A stretch of DNA of 64,000 nt from Pedobacter sp. D749 (GTDB taxonomy: Bacteria > Bacteroidota > Bacteroidia > Sphingobacteriales > Sphingobacteriaceae). Numbering within the stretch: position 1 is the first letter of the stretch; the number at the start of each line of letters is the position of its first letter. Positions 57,929 through 64,000 of the stretch are shown here, piece after piece. The notes under the pieces were generated by a model, which searched no databases, was not told the DNA's origin, and saw nothing but the letters and a program-made list of their open reading frames with translations. The stretch spans positions 4,030,001 to 4,094,000 of the forward strand of contig NZ_CP079218.1 in NCBI RefSeq assembly GCF_019317285.1. The letters run 5' to 3'. The position numbers were made by a program, and so were the translations under genes.

Positions 57929-58735
57929 TTACTTTACAGTAGCCGTGAGTACCTGATAGGTATTTGCGCTGAAATAACCCAATGCATTATTCGAAAGATT
58001 TGATGTGGGGTTGGCCGGCGTGGTACCCTGGTTAGGCCCGCGGTCTGCTTGCTGGCTAAGTGCATACCAGTAATTAAAAATATTACTGTCAACACATTCC
58101 ATTTCAATCCTAACCTTATCATTGGTATTCAGCTCGTCGCTGTCGTGATCGTTATTGGGTTTAAAAAAGAGCTGAATCCGCAAATCATTACCATTGGTTA
58201 GCCTGTCGTTACTAGCATAATAGCGTCGCGACAAAACATCGTTTACATACAGGTTAAAATGGTAGAAATTTACTTCATTAACCGGATCTTTAAAAAAGAC
58301 TGCCGCTGTTTTACGTTCACGACCAAAAAAAGTGTTATTAATGATCCCAATTGAATCCATTTTAACCAAATTAGGCATTTTAGAACTGGCGGTATAGTTT
58401 TGTCCTTCAACAGTCGCATTTAAATTATAGGTAACACCTGGCTCACCCTTCATGCGACTAACATAAGTACCCTGCTTAGTTCCTTCTTTGAATACAAACG
58501 TATTTCCCTTGCTATCGGTTACGGTAACCGTGGCACCCGAAATTTTGGGGAAAACATTTTCCTCGGTATAACCTATCGTTTTGCTGATTTTAATTTCCTG
58601 GTCCATCAACTGGTTATTAATGATCCCTTCAATTACTAACTGTGGGTCGGCATTCTCCGTATCAATGGAAATAATTTTCTTGCATGAAGCGAGGCACAAG
58701 GTAAACAGGACAAAATATATTGCTAATTTTTTCAT
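57929..58735 (-). CDS. DUF4249 domain lipoprotein
   Basis: I start it at the ATG at 58733-58735, which opens the lipoprotein signal MKKLAIYFVLFTLCLASCKK; the mature protein is anchored at Cys18. The following ISIDTENADPQLVIEGIINN and the beta-rich domain fit DUF4249, a family encoded with TonB-dependent receptors in Bacteroidota. The 268-residue product is shorter than many members. It follows the receptor gene by four bases and is probably its outer-membrane partner (inference). Confidence 0.88.
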   Translation of the reverse strand: MKKLAIYFVLFTLCLASCKKIISIDTENADPQLVIEGIINNQLMDQEIKISKTIGYTEENVFPKISGATVTVTDSKGNTFVFKEGTKQGTYVSRMKGEPGVTYNLNATVEGQNYTASSKMPNLVKMDSIGIINNTFFGRERKTAAVFFKDPVNEVNFYHFNLYVNDVLSRRYYASNDRLTNGNDLRIQLFFKPNNDHDSDELNTNDKVRIEMECVDSNIFNYWYALSQQADRGPNQGTTPANPTSNLSNNALGYFSANTYQVLTATVK

Positions 58736-58739
58736 GGCA

Positions 58740-61064
58740 TTAAAATTTAAAATTCCAGGTAACAGATGGAATAAGTCCAAAAAGAGAGGTTTGCTGTGCA
58801 GCAGTTTTGTTCGGATTTTGCGGGTCGGTAATGAACTCTATGGAGTAAGGATTTTTTCTGGCCAGCACATTGTAAATACCAAAATTCCAGCTCGATTGGT
58901 ATTTGCCTTTTTTCTTGCCTTCTAATGTTGCACTTATATCTAAACGCATATTGTAAGGCATGCGACCTGCATTGCGCTGGGTATAATAATAGGCTGGTTG
59001 CCCACCAACGGTATATTTACCTGCCGGATACGTAACTGCATTGCCTGTACTATAAATAAAGCTTGATGAAAATGTCCACCTTGGCGTCATGTTGTAAATA
59101 CCAACCACCGAAATATCGTGTGTACGGTCTTGCCTCGCCGGAAAATATTTGCCGTTATTCAGTTCTGTAAATTTGCGTTCAGTGCGGGATAAGGTGTATC
59201 CTACCCAGCCATTCAGCTTGCCAAATTTCTTTTTAAAAAACAGTTCCAGCCCGTAAGCCCTACCTATGCCGTATATCAGTTCCGATTCTACATTCGAATT
59301 GGCCAGCAACTGGGCGGCATTTTTGTAATCGATCTGGTTTTGCAGCCATTTATAATAAATTTCTGCAGAGAGTTCATAGGTATTCTCTTTAATATTTTTA
59401 AAATACCCCAGTGCCACCTGATCGGCAATTTCTGGTTTAATATTATTACTGCTCAACACATATTGATCCGTTGGCGAACTGGAAGTGGCATTGGTTAAAA
59501 TGTGAACATTCTGTGTATTGCGGTTGTACGATGCTTTAATAGAATTTTCTTCGTTAAACAGGTAACTCATAGAAAAGCGGGGCTCCAGGTTGAAATAGTT
59601 TTTGTAAAACTTGCCTTTGGCTACATTTTCTGTTGATGCGATATTCCCATCAGTATCATAAGTGCTAAAATTACCAGGGCCCATTAGAGAAAAAGCAGCC
59701 AACCTTACACCATATAAAAAGTTAAGGTGCTCGTTTACACTCCATTCATCAGAAATATACGCAGCAGATTCTATCCCATACCTACGCTCTTGTGTAAGCG
59801 AATTTACCTGCGAGGATACATCGCTATCAATATCAATCGGTGAGATGCGGTGCTGGGTAGCATTTAGCCCGAACCTGAGAATATGTTTGTTGCTGAAATA
59901 CTGAAAATCTTCCTTAAAATTAAAATCGCGTACCAGCGAAGTCGCCTTAAAATTAGTCGCATCATTTAACAAACGAACGGTATAATTGTAGTTGTTGTAA
60001 ATTAACGAAGTATTAGAAAACAAGCGGTCGTTAAAAATGTGGTTTAAGCGGATGGTGGTAGTTACGTTGCCCCAGTTATTCTCAAACAAATCCTTCACCC
60101 CAATATTATCCTTGCCAAAATAGCCCGAAATATAAATGGTATTTTTATCATTGATTTTATAATTCGCCTTTGCGTTAATATCATAAAAGTTCAAGGTACT
60201 CCCGTTAACAGACGAATCTGGCGAAGCTCTTAAAAACAGATCAATATAAGTTCTGCGGAAACTCACCATAAACGAACCTCTGTCTTTTACAATTGGTCCT
60301 TCTGCTTTTAAACGTGAGGCGATTAAGCCAATACCTCCCTCAAACTTAAACTCTTTATTGTTCCCATCATCCATTTTAACATCTAAAACCGATGATAACC
60401 GGCCACCATATTGCGCTGGCATACCACCTTTGTATAAACTTACATCTTTAATTGCGTCGGCATTGAAAGTAGAGAAAAAGCCAAGTAAGTGGGATGAGTT
60501 GTACACCACAGCCTCATCCAGAATAATTAAATTCTGATCGGCAGCACCACCGCGAACGTAAAAACCTGTATTCCCTTCTCCACCTGATTTTACGCCCGGT
60601 AATAATTGGATGGTTTTTAAAATATCCTTTTCGCCCAGCAACACCGGGATAGAATTAAGCGTTTTCATATCAATCCTTTCCAAACCCATCTGCGCACTTT
60701 TAACGTTTTCGTTTTTGCGGTTATTGGCGCTTACTGTTACTTCATCTAAATCATTTGTACTTTTTAATTCCTCATTTAACTTCGTATCTTTTGTTAAACT
60801 GATGGTTTTAACAATGGATGTATAGCCGGTATAACTTACCGCCACCGTGTAGGTTCCTTCGGCTTGTGTTAAAGCAAAATATCCATAATTATTAGTTAAG
60901 GTTGCTGCGGCAGATGCTCCGGAAATTCTTACCGTTGCACCAATTAAGGTTTCGCCTGTGCCCGCATCGCGAATAGTGCCGCTGAGGGTAAATTTCTTTT
61001 GTGCAAAAATAGAGGTGGATAGAAAAAGGAAGGAGAATAAAGCTAAGTAGTATTTTAAGGACAT
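58740..61064 (-). CDS. TonB-dependent outer-membrane receptor
   Basis: The receptor imports a ligand across the outer membrane using TonB energy. The 774-residue product has a signal peptide (residues 1 to about 21), a carboxypeptidase-like domain (about 25-105, LSGTIRDAGTGETLIGATVR), a plug (about 115-230, IPVLLGEKDILKTIQLLPGV, GFYVRGGAADQNLIILDEAV) and a beta-barrel ending in aromatic PSVTWNFKF. The ligand is unknown. It is four bases upstream of the DUF4249 gene. A TACATTTG promoter box lies about 32 bases before the ATG. Confidence 0.95.
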   Translation of the reverse strand: MSLKYYLALFSFLFLSTSIFAQKKFTLSGTIRDAGTGETLIGATVRISGASAAATLTNNYGYFALTQAEGTYTVAVSYTGYTSIVKTISLTKDTKLNEELKSTNDLDEVTVSANNRKNENVKSAQMGLERIDMKTLNSIPVLLGEKDILKTIQLLPGVKSGGEGNTGFYVRGGAADQNLIILDEAVVYNSSHLLGFFSTFNADAIKDVSLYKGGMPAQYGGRLSSVLDVKMDDGNNKEFKFEGGIGLIASRLKAEGPIVKDRGSFMVSFRRTYIDLFLRASPDSSVNGSTLNFYDINAKANYKINDKNTIYISGYFGKDNIGVKDLFENNWGNVTTTIRLNHIFNDRLFSNTSLIYNNYNYTVRLLNDATNFKATSLVRDFNFKEDFQYFSNKHILRFGLNATQHRISPIDIDSDVSSQVNSLTQERRYGIESAAYISDEWSVNEHLNFLYGVRLAAFSLMGPGNFSTYDTDGNIASTENVAKGKFYKNYFNLEPRFSMSYLFNEENSIKASYNRNTQNVHILTNATSSSPTDQYVLSSNNIKPEIADQVALGYFKNIKENTYELSAEIYYKWLQNQIDYKNAAQLLANSNVESELIYGIGRAYGLELFFKKKFGKLNGWVGYTLSRTERKFTELNNGKYFPARQDRTHDISVVGIYNMTPRWTFSSSFIYSTGNAVTYPAGKYTVGGQPAYYYTQRNAGRMPYNMRLDISATLEGKKKGKYQSSWNFGIYNVLARKNPYSIEFITDPQNPNKTAAQQTSLFGLIPSVTWNFKF

Positions 61065-61095
61065 ATTGGCTACTATCTAATTTTAAGGTAGAAAC

Positions 61096-61103
61096 CAAAT
61101 GTA
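61096..61103 (-). promoter_or_regulatory. -7 promoter box of the TonB receptor gene
   Basis: TACATTTG on the minus strand fits TAnnTTTG. A T-rich -33 region (TTTT at about 18 bases) precedes it. The leader would be about 27 bases. Confidence 0.5.
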
Positions 61104-61158
61104 CGAAATCCAAGTTCTATTAAAAGATATTGGAGCAGTTCTTAATAAAAGTTTGGTT

Positions 61159-62358
61159 TTACTTATTAATAACGGGATAAATGGCAATATGGTGTGAACG
61201 TAACAGGTAAGGGCTTAAATGATCTTTACCTGCCTGTTGAAAGGTGATCAGTTTTGAAGGTTCTATAGGCATATGGCAGTCGATACAATTGGTACTCAGC
61301 GATCCCTTGGCTAAAGTAGCTTTGCTGTGATTGGTCGTTTTATGGCAATTGATACAACGCTGTGAGTAAACTGTTAAATTACCCTTAATATTTTCATGTG
61401 TATTGTGGCACGATTGGCAGGTCATGGTTTCACTTTTCCGATAACAATTACTGCCCTTTAGCATGGCACTTTGGTTACCGTGTACATCAATATTACCACC
61501 ACCAAAACCTTTAAAATCCTGCGAATAGTAAGCCTCTAAATCGTCGCCCGGCTGGAAACCGAATACCGATCGTTGTGCCACCAAAGTATTGCCCGAATGG
61601 CAAACGGCGCAAACATCCATCTTTTGCTTACGGGTAAGGGTTTTATAAAGGGTGATGAATTTTGCAGTTTTTTCTTCCGGATTTTCCATATGAAAAACAA
61701 CATGCTGTTTCCCAGGGCCATGGCAGCGCTCGCAATCTATCCCATAAATAACAGTGCCTTTTTCCATCTCTTCATCCTTTTCAAAAGTAGATTTTTGCGT
61801 GATTTTAATAGCTACATAAGAGGCATGGCACTCTAAACAACGACTCGTTATCGCCCGGTCATAATAAAAGTTTTCTTTTGGAAAACCAGGACTGATGGCC
61901 CAGTTCTTAATGGCAGTGAAGTAAGATAAAGGTAGTTCGTACATTTTTTTGCCTTGCCAATAGGTATACGTATAGGCTTTTTCGCCTGAGCCAAACTGCA
62001 TATCGAACTTTTGCGCACGCACAGCTTTGCCATCCTGATAAGCGACCTGAAACATACCGCTATCTCTCTTCTCTACTACTACTTTTTGGCTTGCATCATA
62101 TTGGAAACTGTTCGAATCAGGGGCGAAAATTTTTAACAAAGCTGCATCTGCAACAGGCTTAGAAGTTAAACCATGCGGATTATGTGCATAAGACTGCGAT
62201 AAATCTTTATGGCATTTAACACAGGTAGCTGCCCCGGTGTAGGCCTCACCCCGCACATCTGCGGGCAATTGATCAGCCGCATTCATGCATCTTGAAAGAA
62301 TAACGATTGCAACAGCAATTGCCCCTAAAATAAACAGGATCCGTTTTGCGCCTTTCAA
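61159..62358 (-). CDS. heptaheme c-type cytochrome, membrane-anchored
   Basis: The 399-residue product has one N-terminal hydrophobic anchor (about residues 6-24). It carries seven CxxCH haem-binding motifs: CVKCH, CLECH, CERCH, CAVCH, CQSCH, CINCH and CIDCH. Two of them, CERCHGPGKQH and CIDCHMPI, look like the cytochrome c554 / NapC-associated type. It is probably periplasmic and carries electrons; partner and acceptor are unknown. It follows the glycosidase gene by 14 bases on the same strand and precedes the TonB receptor gene by 94 bases. Confidence 0.93.
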   Translation of the reverse strand: MKGAKRILFILGAIAVAIVILSRCMNAADQLPADVRGEAYTGAATCVKCHKDLSQSYAHNPHGLTSKPVADAALLKIFAPDSNSFQYDASQKVVVEKRDSGMFQVAYQDGKAVRAQKFDMQFGSGEKAYTYTYWQGKKMYELPLSYFTAIKNWAISPGFPKENFYYDRAITSRCLECHASYVAIKITQKSTFEKDEEMEKGTVIYGIDCERCHGPGKQHVVFHMENPEEKTAKFITLYKTLTRKQKMDVCAVCHSGNTLVAQRSVFGFQPGDDLEAYYSQDFKGFGGGNIDVHGNQSAMLKGSNCYRKSETMTCQSCHNTHENIKGNLTVYSQRCINCHKTTNHSKATLAKGSLSTNCIDCHMPIEPSKLITFQQAGKDHLSPYLLRSHHIAIYPVINK

Positions 62359-62372
62359 GGTGATGTTTTGCT

Positions 62373-64000
62373 TTATTTTATAAATTGAATATAACGAAAA
62401 TTATAGCCCCCTGCATCTGCCAGTACCTTAATTTTTTGCTTGCCAGCTTTTAAAACAACGTTCTTCACCTCAAAGGTTGCAAACTTCTTATTATCTCCTG
62501 TATCTGGAACGACAATATTTCTAGCTGCCACTTTGTCGTCGATCATAATGGTCATTCTACCTGAAGCATGATTTGCCGCAGCATTTATTTTTAAAATATA
62601 AACACCTTTTTGAGCAACATTAACCGTGTATTGCAACCACTCCCCTTTTTCGATATGGTTTACATAATACTTTTCGTACCGTGTAGAATCTTTAACAATA
62701 TCCACCCCATCATTTCTGTAAATATGGCCGCGGTTGCCTGCACTTCGTTTTCCTGTTGAGGTATGGTAATCGGCAGTATCGGTATCGAAATAAGCAAAAC
62801 CGTTTTTACCTAAATCGTAATCTACAGCGTAAACAATACTTTTATCTTTAATTAAATTGGGCTTAAAAGCTTTGGTTTCGTTACTAAAGGGCTGGCGGAT
62901 CATGGCATCTATCACATCGCGGTGGATAATCGTATTTTCTAATCTCGAATAAATGGCCAGCTCCATTAACCCGCTATATACATTGCTATCCTTAGGTTTG
63001 TTTCCACCATTATTGAAATACTTTACCAGCTCATCATAATTAGGATTCGATTTAATTTCCATTGGGTTATTGGCACCTATCTTTTTCAATGGCCACCAGG
63101 CCCAGCCAATATTATTCTTCTCTAAAAGATGGATGGCATCCGTAAACCAAACATTAGAATTTTCTCCTGTTTCGCCCAGCCAAACCGGAACATTCTGCTC
63201 ATCCCTGGCTTTAATAATGTGTGCTATTGAAGCCTGATCGTTATAATTCCAGTATTTATGATAACTCAAAACCATATTTTTATCCCATAATGGAAAAATG
63301 CCATTGTAATTATTGCCCCAGCCATTTCCTTCGATAACAATGATGTGTTTTTGATCAACCTCACGGATGGCTTTGGTAATCTCGACCATTAACTTACGCA
63401 AAGGCGCATTTACTTTTTCTTTTGTTCCATTTTTATCCTCTTCAGGATTGGTAAAACCATAGTTGGGTTCATTCAAAATATCGTATGCACCAATGTAAGG
63501 TTCATTTTTATAACGCTCTGCCAGTTTTTTCCAAAGTGCAATGGTTTTCTCCTGGTTAGCCGCGCTATCCCATAAATATGGTTTTGACGGATCGCGGTCG
63601 GCAATGTTTAAATCGTTCCCTTGTCCACCAGGTGCAGCATGTAAATCTAAAATCAAATACATTTTATTTTCCTTACACCAGGATAACAGGCTATCGGTTA
63701 AAGCGAAGCCTTTTTCCAGCCAGGTATTTTTCCCGGCAACAGGTTCTTTATCTGCTGGTAAAGTGTATAAATTGTAGTGCATGGGTAAACGGATGGAATT
63801 AAAACCCCAGCGTTTCATTGAATCCACATCTATTTTACGCATGTGGTTTGCCAGCCAGGCATCGTAAAATTCCTGAGTCTGTTTTGGCCCCATCAGTTCT
63901 TCTATGCGCTCGCGAATACGGTACTGCTGTGCTTCTTTGTTAATTTTGAGCATATAACCCTCCTGTAACATCCAGCCACCTAAGCCAAAACCACGGAGTA
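62373..64000 (-). CDS. GH5 family glycoside hydrolase with C-terminal CBM6-like module (partial, N-terminus beyond right edge)
   Basis: GH5 enzymes cleave beta-glucans, mannans or related polymers. The frame is open to the right edge, where it reads LRGFGLGGWMLQEGYM, the usual GH5 start of the barrel, so the true start lies outside. Visible residues include SIRLPMHYNLYTL, the acid/base Glu in AYDILNEPNYGF and the nucleophile Glu in VWLGETGENSN. From about 170 residues before the end, a CBM6-like jelly roll follows (GEWLQYTVNVAQKGVYILKI, ending NFRYIQFIK). It should be exported. It is the first visible gene of a minus-strand run with the heptaheme cytochrome. Confidence 0.92.
   Translation of the reverse strand, partial: LRGFGLGGWMLQEGYMLKINKEAQQYRIRERIEELMGPKQTQEFYDAWLANHMRKIDVDSMKRWGFNSIRLPMHYNLYTLPADKEPVAGKNTWLEKGFALTDSLLSWCKENKMYLILDLHAAPGGQGNDLNIADRDPSKPYLWDSAANQEKTIALWKKLAERYKNEPYIGAYDILNEPNYGFTNPEEDKNGTKEKVNAPLRKLMVEITKAIREVDQKHIIVIEGNGWGNNYNGIFPLWDKNMVLSYHKYWNYNDQASIAHIIKARDEQNVPVWLGETGENSNVWFTDAIHLLEKNNIGWAWWPLKKIGANNPMEIKSNPNYDELVKYFNNGGNKPKDSNVYSGLMELAIYSRLENTIIHRDVIDAMIRQPFSNETKAFKPNLIKDKSIVYAVDYDLGKNGFAYFDTDTADYHTSTGKRSAGNRGHIYRNDGVDIVKDSTRYEKYYVNHIEKGEWLQYTVNVAQKGVYILKINAAANHASGRMTIMIDDKVAARNIVVPDTGDNKKFATFEVKNVVLKAGKQKIKVLADAGGYNFRYIQFIK

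Overview
The window looks like chromosomal DNA of a Sphingobacteriaceae-type Bacteroidota, most like Pedobacter. Base composition is AT-rich, several genes have the Bacteroidota promoter form TTTG-N19-21-TAnnTTTG, and the protein families are typical of that phylum: a DUF4249 lipoprotein next to a TonB-dependent receptor with a carboxypeptidase-like N-terminal domain, an alpha-2-macroglobulin with a TonB-plug-like insert, an S3 protein with an RGG tail, a YtxJ bacilliredoxin and a LytS/LytTR pair. The genus is an inference from family knowledge. I see no rRNA, tRNA, CRISPR array, insertion sequence or phage gene.

Layout. 1-6019 (minus strand): most of the S10 ribosomal operon, rplC to rplE, cut by the left edge. 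6.3-14.8 kb: an unrelated block (TauE/SafE exporter with DUF1634, fungal-type prephenate dehydrogenase, dGTPase, four small charged proteins) that separates rplC from rpsJ. 14.9-18.5 kb: the str operon rpsL-rpsG-fusA-rpsJ, closed by its own terminator. In most Bacteroidota these two ribosomal blocks are joined, so this is a split. 19-25 kb: small secreted proteins, a VF530-type protein, a methyltransferase, RidA, an M1 peptidase, an ArsC/Spx-like protein. 25.4-27.9 kb: LytS-type kinase and LytTR regulator. 28.5-34.9 kb: a 2129-residue alpha-2-macroglobulin. 35-36.1 kb: lumazine synthase, a tiny lipoprotein and YtxJ. 36.7-47 kb: malate:quinone oxidoreductase, MsrA, a 2OG-Fe oxygenase, a beta-lactamase-family protein with a GH3 C-domain, an amidohydrolase. 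47.6-52.3 kb: mutL, two rhomboid proteases and a membrane EEP phosphatase. 53-56.8 kb: a nitroreductase and a plug-domain protein. 56.9-64 kb (minus strand): GH5 glycosidase (cut by the right edge), heptaheme cytochrome c, TonB receptor, DUF4249 lipoprotein, 2-hydroxyacid dehydrogenase.

The most unusual content is between the genes. About ten intergenic stretches are degenerate tandem arrays of short words (period 7, 8 or 9 nt), often followed by an inverted-complement array of the same words, and several run into the stop codon of the next gene. They include 13 perfect copies of TTTAGGG after mutL and arrays inside the rpsG-fusA and fusA-rpsJ gaps. There are also at least five families of dispersed palindromic elements and a 312-bp tandem duplication. 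I do not know a published description of the word arrays. A second theme is a set of promoters whose TAnnTTTG box lies 3-5 nt before the start codon, which predicts leaderless mRNAs for at least five genes.
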